Positions 35,948 through 48,184 of a stretch of DNA of 64,000 nt are shown here, piece after piece; position 1 is the stretch's first letter; each line of letters begins with the position of its first letter. Source of the DNA: Bacteroides reticulotermitis JCM 10512 (GTDB lineage: Bacteria > Bacteroidota > Bacteroidia > Bacteroidales > Bacteroidaceae). The notes beneath the pieces were generated by a model. The model was not told the origin of the DNA and did not search any database. It saw only the letters and a program-made list of their open reading frames with translations. The stretch is from positions 1 through 64,000 of the forward strand of contig NZ_BAIV01000022.1 in NCBI RefSeq assembly GCF_000517545.1, read 5' to 3'. Both the position numbers and the translations under genes were made by a program.

Positions 35948-38900
35948 ATGAAAATACGTTTCTATCATTATCTTGTGCTTTGCATCTTCAGTTGTATGCC
36001 TCTCGTTGGCAGCATGGCTCAGGTGCACGAACAATATATGTTCAAGCATCTATCCACCAAAGACGGACTATCGCACAATCAGGTAAACTGTATCTTTAAA
36101 GACAGCAGAGGTTTCATGTGGATTGCCACAGCCGGAGGTTGAACCGGTTCGATGGATGCAACTTCAAGGTATTCCGTCACAACGATAATAACGCACACTC
36201 TCTTCCCGACGACTTTATCGAAAACATACAGGAAGATGCCGAAGGGAATCTATGGGTCGAAACAGCATCGGGCTATGCCGTATACGACCCGATCAAAGGA
36301 AACTTCAATTGTCAACTCGCAACGATTCTGAAACAGAAGTTCGGTATCGACAGACAACCTGCGCTGATCTACATCGATCCGGATAAGAACTTCTGGATAT
36401 ATACCACCGGCGTCGGAACAGTTCAGTATCAGATTAAGACCGGTAAACTCATCGACTATCCGCAAACCAAAAGAATTGCCGACATCCGTGCCTTCGGGTC
36501 CGAAGCCACCTTGCTGTTTACCGACGGTACGCTGCAACGAGTGGACCGGAACAGTTCGAAAGTAATCGCCACAGATACCCAACTGACAACCCAGCAACCG
36601 CTAATCTCCGAGAAGTACTCGCTGTTTATCGATCACAAAGGCAATCATTGGGTTTACACGAAAAGCGCCACAGGACTATGGTACTACAATCACAAAGCCC
36701 AAACATGGAGTTGGCTCAGCAACAGCACAAGCAGTCATCCGTACCGGTTGTCGAGCAACGTGATCTTGTCCGTTACCGAAGATCGGAATAAGAACATCTG
36801 GATAGCCACCGATCATGGAGGAATCGATATTATCGATAAAGAGACCGGCCTACTCACAAACTTGCAAAACAACCCCTTGGATGAGCGTAGCCTGGCAAAC
36901 AACAGCAGTAACTGCATCTATTGCGATGGTCAGGGGATCTTATGGATTGGTACGTATAAGAAAGGAGTCTCGTATTATAGCGAGAGCATCTTCAAGTTTG
37001 GCGTTGAACACTTGACCCAATTCAAACACATTAAGAACTTCGACGGCGATGTCACTTTCCTCAAATCGGATTCCCAAAACCGCTTGTGGATAGGCACTAA
37101 CGGAAGCGGCCTTATCAGCATAAACCGTACCACCGGCGAGCAGAAACTCTATGAACACCAACCCAACAATCCGGCATCACTGGCGGGTAATGTGATTGTC
37201 AGCATCTGCGCCGCTCGCGACGGACGTGTCTGGATAGGGACTTACTTAGGTGGAATGGACTGCTTCGACGGCCGACAATTTATTCATTACCGACATCAGC
37301 CCGACAACGCGAACTCGCTTGTCAGCAACGATGTATGGTCCATACAGGAGGATAAGAACGGTTTGCTTTGGATCGGTACGTTGGGGGCGGGCTTGCAGAG
37401 TTTTGATCCGCAGACCCAAAAGTTCACGACTTACACCACCCAACTCTCTTCGCCTTTTGTCTCGGCTCTAGCCTTTGGCAAAGATGGGACGCTGCTAATC
37501 GGAACCGCCTATGGGCTGACTCTCTACGATCCCAAAACCAAACAATTTGAGAGCATATTCGGCAACCGTCGCAAGACAGCGACCTTCTCCAACCTGAACA
37601 TCAATCAGGTTATGGAGGATAGCCGCGGACTACTCTGGATCGCTACCCGCGACGGGCTTAATATCCTGAATCTGAAGAATGACCAACTAACGGTTCTACG
37701 CAAAGCCGACGGGCTGGCCGACGACATCATATGCTCGGTGATCGAAGATAACGACAAAAACATCTGGGCAACCACCTTGAACGGAGTTACAAATATCGTT
37801 ATCGGTACGCATCCCCGCACGGGCGAATATCAGTTTACCTATTATAACTACGACGAAACCGACGGACTGCAAAGCCGAGAGTTTAACATGCGTTCTACCA
37901 CCAAGACCCCGCAAGGGAAATCGTGATGGGCGGTGTGAATGGATTCAACAGTTTCCGCCCCGAAGAGATCAAGTACAACAAGACTCCTCCGCAAGTTGTC
38001 TTCACCAAGCTGTTCTTGTTCAATGAGGAGGTAGAAGTGGATTCGGTGTACAACGGCAACCGGATATTAACCAGCTCGTTCGACCGGACCGATCACATTG
38101 AATTGAACTACCGGCAAAACATATTCTCCATTACGTTCTCAGGAACGAATTACATTCTGCCCGAGAAGAACCGGTATGCCTATCAACTGGAGGGGTTCAA
38201 TTCGAAATGGATCGAAGTTGACGGTCAGACGCACCGGGTGACCTACACCAGTCTGCCCCCGGGTACCTATATATTCCGGGTGAAGGCTGCGAACAACGAT
38301 GGCTATTGGAGTGAAAACTCCGCCTCGCTCACCATTGTGATTAATCCACCATTCTGGCGTTCGACATGGGCGTATGTACTCTATGCTTTCTTGTTGGCAA
38401 CCGCGTTGTTATTTGCCCATTGGCTTGTGCTGCGAGATGAACGTGAGAAGTTCAAGTTGAAACAAATAGAACTGGAAGCTCAACGGAAACATGAGTTGGA
38501 CGATATGAAGCTACGTTTCTTCACCAACATCAGCCATGAATTCCGAACGCCGCTCACACTGATAATCTCTCCCTTAGAGAATCTCATCAAACAGACGGGC
38601 GAAGAAGGCAACCGCCAACGGTTGGTCTTGATTCACCGCAATGCCATCCGGTTGCTACAACTGGTCAACCAGCTACTCGACTTCCGTCGTTCGGACGTTA
38701 GCCGGCATAAGCTGAACCTAACCAATCAAGACCTCATCGCCTGCCTGCGGAATGTATGCCAGTCGTTCATGGAGCTAACCAGTCGCCGAAACATCCGGCT
38801 CAGCTTCACGACCAATCTGCACGAGTTCTTCTACTCTTTCGACAAAGATAAGCTAGATAAGATTCTGATGAACTTATTGTCCAACGCTTTCAAGTTCACC

Positions 38901-40087
38901 GAAGAAGGAGGTTCTGTAGAAGTGCAGATCGGCGAACTTCCTCCCCGAGAGGGACATCCGGCGGAGATCGAGATCCGGGTAGCCGATACGGGCATCGGAA
39001 TTGCCGACGCGGATAAAAAGCTCATATTCGAACGCTTCTATCAGGTGGAGGCTACGACCGACAACCCCGACCATAGCAGCGGAAGTGGTATCGGGCTACA
39101 TATTGTGAAAGAGTTCGTCGCCCTTCACCAAGGACAAGTACATGTTGAAGATCGTCCGGGAGGTGGTAGCGTGTTTATACTTACACTACCCACAGCCACC
39201 CCGACACTTCGCGAAGAGACGGAAAGCCCGTACACCGAAGAACTTCAACGGAGAGAGATCGACACGGCTCTTACAACTGCTGACCGAAGCGAAGAAGACG
39301 GTGGGCAAAGGCTCTCTCCTCCCGCCAACGCTCCACTGATTCTGCTGGTAGATGATAACGAGGACTTCATCACTTCATGCGAGAGTGTTTGCGTAGTAAG
39401 TATCAGCTCGAAGAAGCCCGGGACGGGGCGGAAGCCTGGCAAATGATTCCAACCTTGCAGCCGGACATCATCATCAGTGATGTCATGATGCCGCAAATGG
39501 ATGGTTACGAGCTTTGCCGGGCAGTTAAGAATGACCTTCGCACCTCCCACATCCCACTCATATTGCTCACGGCACATACCACCGAAGAACAGAAGATCGA
39601 AGGGTTGGAGACCGGAGCCGATGATTACATCACCAAACCCTTTAATCTGGAAATCCTGCAACTGCGCATCAGCAAACTGATTGAAAGGCGTAATCAGAAA
39701 CAAGAGGCGTTCAACAAACAGATTGACCCCAGCCCGACTGATATTACCATCACGTCGCTCGACGAAAAGCTTATCACCCGGGCTATCGAATACATCGAAA
39801 AGAATATCGACCGCAGTGAACTATCCGTTGAAGAGCTGAGCCGCGAACTGGGCATGAGCCGGGTGCATCTGTATAAGAAGCTAACGGCTATCACCGGCAA
39901 ATCACCGGTCGAGTTTATCCGGGTTATCCGCCTGAAACGGGCTGCGCAACTCTTACGCGAAAGCCAATTGAATATCTCCGAGATAGCTTATGAGGTGGGC
40001 TTCAACAACCCCAAATACTTCAGCAAGTATTTCAAGGAAGAGTTCGGTGTTTTGCCCTCAGACTATAAGACAGAGCATGGTAAATAA
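35948..40087 (+). CDS. Hybrid two-component system regulator (HTCS) of the PUL, three frameshifts as written
   Basis: A single-protein sensor and transcription factor that would bind an oligosaccharide in the periplasm and activate the neighbouring sus-type operons. Domains in order: signal sequence (35948-36010), Reg_prop beta-propeller repeats with recurring LWIGT motifs (about 36050-37900), Y_Y_Y domain (38150-38340), transmembrane helix (VLYAFLLATALLFAHW), HisKA with the phospho-accepting His in FFTNISHEFRTPLT, HATPase (DTGIGIADADKK, GSGIGLHIVKEF), receiver (LLVDDNEDF, ISDVMMPQMDGYE) and AraC-type helix-turn-helix (ELSRELGMSRVHLYKKL). Single-base losses at 36137-36140, 37915-37917 and 39374-39375 split it; repaired length is 1380 residues, normal for the family. 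Confidence 0.9.
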
Positions 40088-40230
40088 CAAATGATACCGT
40101 ACAAGGAAACATACCATAACCCCGTACAAACAAAAAAGACCGGTTTAAGATACATATCTATGCTACGCTCGTCACCTAAAAGCTGTATTTTTACGACATT
40201 GAATATTAACCCGTAAAACTAGAAAGTGCA

Positions 40231-43111
40231 ATGAAGATGAAAAGCACATACCTTGCCGTGGTAGTAGCCATTCTGTCTACCTCCTGTACAGCATCCACCG
40301 GTTTCAAGGAAACGAACAACGACATTATCGTACGTCTTGCGCAGAAGACACCGGAAGACACCCGCGTAGTCCGTCTGCAAGTTATTAACGACAAAATTAT
40401 CCATGTATCCGCAACTCCCGAGAAAGCGTTGAAATCCAATCCCAGCCTCATTATCCTACCCGACATCGGTAAAAAGAAGAACAAATTCACGGTGCAGGAG
40501 AAAGAAGGAACCGTTCTGGTTACCACAGCCGCACTCAAAGCCCATGTCGACCTGACCACCGGTGAAGTCTACTTCACCGATCTGCAAGGCAACTCCATTC
40601 TACGAGAGAATGCCGGAGGAGGTAAAACATTCCGTGCCATCGAGGTGGAAGGAACCAAAGGCTATGAGATGAGACAAGTATGGGAAAGCCCGGTGGATGA
40701 AGCAATCTACGGACTGGGACAACATCAGGCCGATGAGTTTAACTATAAAGGACGCAACGAAGAGCTCTTTCAATACAACACCAAAGTATCGGTTCCTTTC
40801 TTTATTTCCAATAAGAACTACGGTATTCTGTGGGACAACTATTCCCTAAGCCGTTTCGGAGATCCACGCGACTATGCCCAACTGAATGAGGTGTTCCGCC
40901 TGTACAACAAAGACGGTATAGAGGGAGGATTGACCGGAACCTATATACCCGATCCGAAAAGCGGACTGGAAACCCTAACCCGCACAGAACCTTTCCTCTA
41001 TTTCGAGAACTTAAAAGCCAACCGTGAACTCCTGCCGAAAGGTTTCCCGCTGATGGGTGCCAACGTCACCTTTGAAGGCGAGATAGAAGTCCCCGCCGAC
41101 GGATTATACCGCTTCCTCCTCTATTACGCAGGTTATACCAAAGTGTACCTCAATAACGAACTGCTGGTTCCCGAACGCTGGCGCACCGCCTGGAACCCAA
41201 ACAGCTATAAGTTCACTGCCAACCTTGAAGCAGGCAAACGGGTCCCTATCCGCATTGAATGGCGTCCGGACGGTGGCGAATCCTATTGCGGGCTCCGCGT
41301 GCTCAGTCCGGTAAACGAAGAAGAACAAAGCAAACTCTCCCTATTCAGCGAGATGGGGAACGAAATAGATTATTACTTTATCTATGGCGACACGATGGAC
41401 GAGATCATCAGTGGCTATCGTACCCTGACCGGAAAAGCACAGGTCATGCCGAAGTGGGCTATGGGTTTCTGGCAGAGTCGCGAACGGTACAAAACGCAGG
41501 ATGAACTGCTGAACACCTTGCGCGAGTTCCGCCAACGCCGTATACCGATCGACAACATGGTACTCGACTGGAACTACTGGCCGGAAAACGCTTGGGGTAG
41601 CCACGAGTTCGATACGGCACGCTTCCCCAATCCGAAAGGTATGCTCGACTCGATACATGCCCTTCACGCCCGAATGATGATCAGTGTATGGCCGAAGTTC
41701 TATACCGAAACCGAACATTTCAAAGAGTTCGACCGCAAAGGATGGATGTACCAACAAGCCGTCAAAGACAGTCTGCGTGACTGGATCGCTCAAGGTTACA
41801 CCTATTCGTTCTACGATGCGTATGATGCGGGAGCACGCCGTCTCTTCTGGCAACAACTGAAAGATCATCTGTACCCGCTCGGTATCGATGCCTGGTGGAT
41901 GGATGCCAGCGAACCGAACGTGCGCGATTGCACCGATATGGATTATCGCAAAGCGCTCTGCGGTCCAACGGCTCTCGGCCCTTCCACACAATACTTCAAC
42001 GCGTACGCCTTGATGAATGCAGGAACGATATACGATGGTTTGCGTGAAGCGAACCCGAACCAGCGTGTTTTCCAACTGACCCGTTCCGGATTTGCGGGAC
42101 TTCAACGATACAGCACCGCTACCTGGAGTGGCGACATTGCCAGCCGATGGGAAGACATGAAGGCGCAAATATCCGCCGGACTGAACTTTGCCATGAGCGG
42201 AATACCGTATTGGACGATGGACATCGGTGGATTCTGCGTAGAACGTCGATACGAGAAAGCGTTCCGCGAATGGACACGCAGTGGCCGTGAGAGTGCCGAC
42301 TCCAAAGAATGGCGTGAGTTGAACACCCGTTGGTATCAGTTCGGGGCATTCTGTCCGCTCTTCCGTTCGCACGGACAATTCCCCTACCGGGAAATCTGGC
42401 ACATCGCTCCCGAAGCATCCGGCTTACCAAAGCATTGCCTATTACACCGACCTGCGCTATCGCCTGATGCCTTATATCTACTCGTTGGCGGGCATGACCT
42501 ACTTCAACGATTATACCATCATGCGCGCTTTGGTTATGGACTTCGGAGCAGATACCAAGACGCAGGACATCGGCGATCAGTTTATGTTCGGCCCGTCACT
42601 CATGGCGTGTCCGGTTTACGAATACGGAGCAACCAAACGGGATGTCTACTTCCCGGAAACGACCGGCTGGTATGACTTCTATACCGGTAAGTATCGGATT
42701 GGCGGACAACAGCTGACCGTAGACGCTCCGTACGAACGTATGCCGCTTTATGTACGCGAAGGTGCGATCATTCCGTACGGCCCTGCCATACAGTACACAG
42801 ATGAGAAGCCCGCTTCGGAGATTATACTCTATGTCTATACGGGACAAAACGGTGCGTTCACTCTCTACGAGGACGATGGAACGAACTACGACTACGAACA
42901 AGGAAAGTATGCGCAAATACCTTTCACCTACAACGAAGCCACGCGCTCACTTGTGATAGGCGATCGTACAGGTGAGTTCGACGGTATGTTGAAAGAACGC
43001 ACGTTCCGCATTGTAACGGTAGACAAGACCAAAGCCCAACCGTTCGACCTCAACGCTACGGGACAAACGGTGAAATATGCGGGTAAAAGCCTGATCGTGA
43101 AACTATCATAA
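40231..43111 (+). CDS. GH31 alpha-xylosidase with PA14 insert, frameshifted as written
   Basis: Glycoside hydrolase family 31. N-terminal lipoprotein-like signal (ILSTSC), a beta-sandwich with YGLGQHQADEFNYKG, a PA14 domain (about residues 230-360, with EVPADGLYRFLLYYAGYTKVYL), and the catalytic barrel with nucleophile Asp558 in WWMDASEPN. The PA14 insert is characteristic of the alpha-xylosidases of xyloglucan degradation (CjXyl31A/BoGH31A type), which release xylose from non-reducing-end side chains. The frame breaks at about 42415, where two bases are missing (or one is extra) before HPAYQSIAYYTDLRYRLMPY. Repaired length is about 960 residues. First gene of a GH31-GH2-GH3 operon. Confidence 0.9.
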
Positions 43112-43120
43112 ACAAATCGC

Positions 43121-45631
43121 ATGAACATAAACCGCATACTTATTTGTTGCCTGACAAGCATCTTCTGTATGGCTTGCGGCACGCAAAAAGAATCAGTACG
43201 GCAACACACGTCTTTCAACAACGATTGGACGTTCCACTTAGGAGATGTTGCCGAAGCTATCCGGCCGGATTACGATGATTCCGGCTGGCGGAAGCTAAAC
43301 CTCCCGCACGACTGGGCTATTGAAGGCGCATTCAGTGCTGAGAACCCCTCCGGTGCAGGTGGAGGAGCCTTGCCCGGAGGTATCGGCTGGTACCGGAAGG
43401 TATTCACGCCCGGCAAAGAGATCGACGGCAAACGGGTATTTATCGACTTCGACGGGGTCTATATGAACTCCGAAGTCTTCATCAACGGACAGTCGCTGGG
43501 CATACGTCCCTTTGGCTATATCTCCTTCCGCTACGACCTGACTCCGTATTTGAAGTACGGAGAACCGAACGTTATGGCGGTACGCGTAGACAATTCCGAC
43601 CAACCCAACTCACGTTGGTATTCGGGATGTGGGATCTATCGCAATACGTGGCTCACGGTAACGCATCCGGTGCACATTGATCAGTGGGGCACGTATCTCA
43701 CAACGCCCGAAGTATCGGCGAAACAGGCGACTGTTGCCGCTACGACCATCGTCAAAAACGATCATTCGGCTATCGAAGAGGCGGAAGTACAAACGCTTAT
43801 CTACAATGCCGAAGGAAAGAAAGTGGCGCAAAGCAACTCGTCCACAGTCCGTATGGCGGCCGGAGACACTGCCCGTGTGCAACAGCAAATGATCTTGGAC
43901 AAACCGCATCTTTGGGATGTAGAGTCTCCTTATCTCTATACGGTACGCACGGAAATAAGACTGGATGGACAGTTGGTCGATACCTACGACACCCCGCTGG
44001 GAGTACGCAGTTTCCGCTTTGATGCCGAACGTGGATTCATCCTCAACGGACGCGAGGTAAAGATCAAGGGAGTCTGTCAGCATCACGACCTCGGTTGTCT
44101 GGGTGCTGCTGTCAACACCCGTGCCATCGAACGGCAACTGGAGATTCTCCGTGAGATGGGTTGCAACGGCATTCGCTGCTCGCACAATCCACCGGCTCCG
44201 GAACTGCTCGACCTCTGCGACCGCATGGGCTTCATCGTCATGGACGAGACCTTCGATATGTGGCGCAAGAAGAAAACAGCGCACGACTATGCCCGTTACT
44301 TCAACGAATGGCATGAACGAGACCTTACCGACCACATCTTACGCGACCGGAACCATCCGTCCGTCTTCATGTGGAGCATCGGCAACGAGGTGTTGGAGCA
44401 ATGGGATCAGGCGGATGCCGATACCCTCAGCTTGGAAGAAGCCAATCTGGTGCTGAACTTCGGACACGAGCAGCACACGCTTGCAGCTGTTAGCGACAGT
44501 CGCAGCATCAACGAACTGCTTACCCAGAAGTTGGCAAACATCGCCAGAGGGCTAGACCCAACGCGCCCCATCACAGCCGGATGCAACGAACCGCGTGCAT
44601 CGAACCACCTCTTCCGTGCCAACGCATTGGATATCATCGGTTACAACTACCATGAGAAATACATCAAAGATGTTCCCCGGAACTTCCCCGGTAAGCCTTT
44701 CATCTTTGCCGAAAGCACTTCGGGACTGATGACACGTGGCTATTACCGGATGCCGAGCGACTCGATGTACATCTGGCCCGAACGGTGGGACAAGCCTTTT
44801 ACCGATCCCTCTTTCAGTTGTTCGTCATACGACAATTGCCACGTCCCTTGGGGAAGTACGCACGAGGTGGCTTGGTTGCTGACTAAGCAGAATCCGTTCG
44901 TCTCCGGGCTGTACGTATGGACAGGCTTCGACTACTTGGGCGAACCGACTCCTTATGGTTTCCCGGCTCGTAGTTCGTACTTCGGCATCATCGATCTGGC
45001 AGGTTTCCCGAAGGATGTTTACTATATGTATCAAAGTGAATGGACGGAGAAACCCGTGCTCCACCTCTTTCCGCATTGGAACTGGGAGCCGGGGCAGACG
45101 TTGGATATGTGGGCATACTACAATCAGGCGGACGAGGTCGAACTGTACATCAACGGGACGTCGCAGGGTATCCGTCGGAAAGGAGACAAAGAGTTACACG
45201 TCTCTTGGCGTGTTCGTTTTGAGCCGGGCACAGTCCGCATCGTTTCCCGCAACGCAGGGAAAGAGGTGCTTACCAAAGAGATTCACACCGCCGGAGTTCC
45301 GGCACACATCCGCCTGACTGCCGACCGCAAGGAGGTGAAGGCTGACGGACTCGACCTGAGCTTTATCACCGTAGAGGTGACCGATGCCAACGGAAATTTA
45401 TGTCCGCATGCCGATAACCTGATACAGTTTGCCGTGGAAGGCTCCGCTTTCATTGCCGGAGTAGACAACGGCTGCCAAACCTCGATGGAGAGTTTCAAAG
45501 CACCGCAACGTCAAGCCTTCAACGGGAAGTGTCTGGTTGTGCTGCAAAACAACGGAACAAAAGGCAGTGCCCGTCTGACTGCCACATCGGACAACCTCAA
45601 AGAGAGCATTACCATCAACGGAAACAATTAA
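43121..45631 (+). CDS. GH2 beta-galactosidase
   Basis: An 836-residue glycoside hydrolase family 2 enzyme, exported as a lipoprotein (FCMACG). Jelly-roll domain (WRKLNLPHDWAIEGAF; GGIGWYRKVF), immunoglobulin-like domain, and TIM barrel with the acid/base Glu in MWSIGNEVLEQW and the nucleophile Glu in KPFIFAESTSGL; a C-terminal domain resembling DUF4982 and an invasin/Big-type fold follows. In xyloglucan loci this enzyme removes galactose from side chains; galactosidase activity is the family default. Starts 9 bp after GH31 and ends 22 bp before GH3. Confidence 0.9.
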   Translation: MNINRILICCLTSIFCMACGTQKESVRQHTSFNNDWTFHLGDVAEAIRPDYDDSGWRKLNLPHDWAIEGAFSAENPSGAGGGALPGGIGWYRKVFTPGKEIDGKRVFIDFDGVYMNSEVFINGQSLGIRPFGYISFRYDLTPYLKYGEPNVMAVRVDNSDQPNSRWYSGCGIYRNTWLTVTHPVHIDQWGTYLTTPEVSAKQATVAATTIVKNDHSAIEEAEVQTLIYNAEGKKVAQSNSSTVRMAAGDTARVQQQMILDKPHLWDVESPYLYTVRTEIRLDGQLVDTYDTPLGVRSFRFDAERGFILNGREVKIKGVCQHHDLGCLGAAVNTRAIERQLEILREMGCNGIRCSHNPPAPELLDLCDRMGFIVMDETFDMWRKKKTAHDYARYFNEWHERDLTDHILRDRNHPSVFMWSIGNEVLEQWDQADADTLSLEEANLVLNFGHEQHTLAAVSDSRSINELLTQKLANIARGLDPTRPITAGCNEPRASNHLFRANALDIIGYNYHEKYIKDVPRNFPGKPFIFAESTSGLMTRGYYRMPSDSMYIWPERWDKPFTDPSFSCSSYDNCHVPWGSTHEVAWLLTKQNPFVSGLYVWTGFDYLGEPTPYGFPARSSYFGIIDLAGFPKDVYYMYQSEWTEKPVLHLFPHWNWEPGQTLDMWAYYNQADEVELYINGTSQGIRRKGDKELHVSWRVRFEPGTVRIVSRNAGKEVLTKEIHTAGVPAHIRLTADRKEVKADGLDLSFITVEVTDANGNLCPHADNLIQFAVEGSAFIAGVDNGCQTSMESFKAPQRQAFNGKCLVVLQNNGTKGSARLTATSDNLKESITINGNN

Positions 45632-45653
45632 CACATCTATATCAAAAAACCAC

Positions 45654-47891
45654 ATGAAGAAAAGACTTATTATCAGTTTACTATCCCTTTGTCCGGCTGC
45701 TTTCATATCGGCACAAACACCCGTCTATCTGGACGACTCGCAACCCATTGAGTCGCGGGTGCAGGATGCGCTCAGCCGAATGACGCTGGAAGAGAAAGTC
45801 AAACTCTGCTATGCGCAAAGCAAATTCTCCAGTCACGGAGTTCCCCGTCTGGGCATACCGGAAATCTGGATGAGCGATGGCCCGCACGGAGTACGCGCCG
45901 AAATCAACTGGAACGATTGGGGATATGCTAAATGGACAAACGATAGCATCACCGCCTTTCCCGCACTAACTTGCCTGGCTGCGACATGGAATCCGGAGAT
46001 GTCGGCCAAATACGGGAAAGCCATCGGCGAAGAGGCCCGCTACCGGGAAAAGGATGTGCTGCTAGGCCCCGGTGTCAACATCTACCGCACGCCACTGAAC
46101 GGACGTAACTTTGAATATATGGGCGAAGACCCTTATCTGGCGGGTGCGTTGTCGGTGCCTTACATTCAGGAGGTGCAGAAGAACGGAGTGGCTGTGAGCG
46201 TGAAACATTACGCACTGAACAACCAAGAGAAGTGGCGCGGACACATCGACGTGCAACTCTCCGACCGCGCCTTGCACGAGATCTACCTGCCTGCCTTCAA
46301 AGCGGCTGTGCAACAAGGGGGTGCCTGGACAGTGATGGGTGCTTACAACAAGATTCGCGGTCAGCATGCCTGCCACAACGAACTGATCTTGCAGAAGATA
46401 CTCAAGAACGACTGGAAGTTCGACGGGGTTGTGGTGACCGACTGGGGAGGCGCACACGACACACGCGAAGCCGCTCTCAACGGACTGGACATCGAGATGG
46501 GAACATACACCAACGGGCTGACCACGGAGTCGGCTTTCACGTACGACGCCTATTATCTGGCCAATCCGTATCTGAAAATGTTGAAAGATGGTGAAGTTCC
46601 TCTTAGCACCATAGACGATAAAGCATCCCGCATTCTCCGGTTGATCTTCCGCACAGCGATGAATCGGGAGAAACCTTACGGAGCTTTGACCAACGATGCG
46701 CATTATGCCGCTGCCCGGGAGATCGGCAACGAAGGAATCGTGCTATTGAAAAATGATCCGATCCGTAAAAAGGCGGCTCCTCTGCTGCCGATTGATGCAA
46801 CGAAATACAACCGCATTCTGGTGGTAGGCGACAATGCCGTGCGCCTGTTGAATCAGGGCGGCGGGTCGTCCGAACTCAAAGTGAAGGACATGGTTTCGCC
46901 CTTAGACGGTATGCGTGAAGCGTACGGCGACAAAGTGAGCTATACGAAAGGCTATGCGGCCGGCAGACCGTTCTATGGACGAGCGGAAGCTATTCGGAAA
47001 GCGGTTATCGACTCGCTGCGCACAGAAGCGGTGAAGATGGCCAAAGAAGCGGATCTGGTTATTCTATTCGGTGGACTGAACAAGAACCACGGTCAGGATT
47101 GCGAAGCGAGCGACCGCCTGGAATACGGCCTTCCTTTCGGACAGGACGAGTTGATCGAAGGCATTCTGGGTGTTAATAAAAACATGGTACTGGTTTTACT
47201 AAGCGGCAATGCGGTTGAAATGCCTTGGGTCGGACAGGTTCCAGCCATTCTGCAAGGATGGTATCTGGGCAGTATGGGCGGACGTTCGTTGGCCGATGTA
47301 CTGAGTGGCGAAGTGAATCCGAGCGGCAAGCTACCGTTCTCGTTCCCCGCTAAGCTGACCGACTGCGGTGCGCATGCATTCGACGCGTTGAGCTATCCGG
47401 GCGACAGCATCAAACAGGTTTATAAAGAAGATGTGTTGGTCGGTTATCGCTGGCACGACACCAAGAAGATCCCTGCCCTCTTCCCCTTCGGATACGGATT
47501 GAGCTATACGACTTTCGCCTACGGAAAGCCCTCGATATCTGCCCAAACAATGCGTGCTGACGGTACGGTTTCGGTTAGCGTTGCCGTGCGCAATACAGGC
47601 AACCGTGCCGGCAAAGAGGTTGTTCAGCTTTACGTGAGCGATGTGAAATGTAGCGTTCTCCGTCCGGCTAAGGAATTGAAACATTTCCAAAAGATTTCCC
47701 TGGCTCCGGGTGAAGAACAGACGGTTAGCTTCACGCTTACTCCCGAAGATCTGAAGTTTTACGATGATAAGGCGGCAACATGGGTAGCGGAACCGGGCGA
47801 CTTTGAAGTGCTGATCGGTGCTTCTTCGGCCGACATCAAAGGAAAGGTTGGGTTTGAGTTGATCGACAAAGTGATTTCCGCTAAAGAATAA
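45654..47891 (+). CDS. GH3 beta-glucosidase
   Basis: A 745-residue glycoside hydrolase family 3 enzyme with a cleavable signal (SLCPAAFISAQTP). The (beta/alpha)8 domain contains KHYALNNQEKWRGHID and the nucleophile Asp in VVTDWGGAHDTREA; the alpha/beta sandwich and a C-terminal fibronectin III-like domain (NTGNRAGKEVVQLYVSD) complete the usual architecture. It would act from the non-reducing end on the debranched gluco-oligosaccharide in the periplasm. Last gene of the plus-strand arm of the PUL, followed by a hairpin at 47953-47990. Confidence 0.9.
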   Translation: MKKRLIISLLSLCPAAFISAQTPVYLDDSQPIESRVQDALSRMTLEEKVKLCYAQSKFSSHGVPRLGIPEIWMSDGPHGVRAEINWNDWGYAKWTNDSITAFPALTCLAATWNPEMSAKYGKAIGEEARYREKDVLLGPGVNIYRTPLNGRNFEYMGEDPYLAGALSVPYIQEVQKNGVAVSVKHYALNNQEKWRGHIDVQLSDRALHEIYLPAFKAAVQQGGAWTVMGAYNKIRGQHACHNELILQKILKNDWKFDGVVVTDWGGAHDTREAALNGLDIEMGTYTNGLTTESAFTYDAYYLANPYLKMLKDGEVPLSTIDDKASRILRLIFRTAMNREKPYGALTNDAHYAAAREIGNEGIVLLKNDPIRKKAAPLLPIDATKYNRILVVGDNAVRLLNQGGGSSELKVKDMVSPLDGMREAYGDKVSYTKGYAAGRPFYGRAEAIRKAVIDSLRTEAVKMAKEADLVILFGGLNKNHGQDCEASDRLEYGLPFGQDELIEGILGVNKNMVLVLLSGNAVEMPWVGQVPAILQGWYLGSMGGRSLADVLSGEVNPSGKLPFSFPAKLTDCGAHAFDALSYPGDSIKQVYKEDVLVGYRWHDTKKIPALFPFGYGLSYTTFAYGKPSISAQTMRADGTVSVSVAVRNTGNRAGKEVVQLYVSDVKCSVLRPAKELKHFQKISLAPGEEQTVSFTLTPEDLKFYDDKAATWVAEPGDFEVLIGASSADIKGKVGFELIDKVISAKE

Positions 47892-47952
47892 TCCGTCTCT
47901 TTACAACTTGATCGAGTTATCGGTTTCACTTTTTGAGTCGAAACAAAGAAAT

Positions 47953-47990
47953 AAACAGGGGCTATCCAAGAAGTCGGATAACCCCTGTTT
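47953..47990 (+). terminator. Terminator hairpin after the GH31-GH2-GH3 operon
   Basis: AAACAGGGG-C-TATCC (47953-47967) pairs with GGATA-A-CCCCTGTTT (47976-47990) with a single mismatch. The stem ends in A and T runs on both sides, so it could stop transcripts in either direction. Confidence 0.75.
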
Positions 47991-48155
47991 AGTAACGTAT
48001 TTTCAATATTAGAACTTCAAATATATGCATCTATTTCGGCAGCAATCACCGCCAAAGACATTTTTAAAATGCAAAAGCAAAAAAGGCACTATTCACTGAT
48101 AAACAACACATTAACTCACTTTTGTTTTTATTTTAGAGACCATTTACTGACGCGA

Positions 48156-48184
48156 CTGCCAACTGCCACCCTTTATGCCTATAT
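48156..48184 (+). repeat. Left arm of perfect 29-bp inverted repeat (IR-2)
   Basis: CTGCCAACTGCCACCCTTT-TATGCCTATAT-type sequence, the exact reverse complement of 48721-48749. It is the same family as IR-1 at 322-361/1029-1068. An ATG inside the arm opens a 100-codon frame (48175-48477, MPIFLCISTKC...), just as the ATG in IR-1 lies in the DUF3987 relic (MPISGG), but that frame has no similarity I recognise. Confidence 0.9.

Noticed and set aside
39300..39450. Programmed ribosomal frameshift separating the kinase and receiver parts of the HTCS
   Set aside because: No slippery heptamer is obvious, and the same gene has two other one-base losses in non-slippery contexts, so error is more likely.
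41341..42402. A 353-codon minus-strand frame over the GH31 gene
   Set aside because: Shadow of the catalytic domain, with no family similarity.
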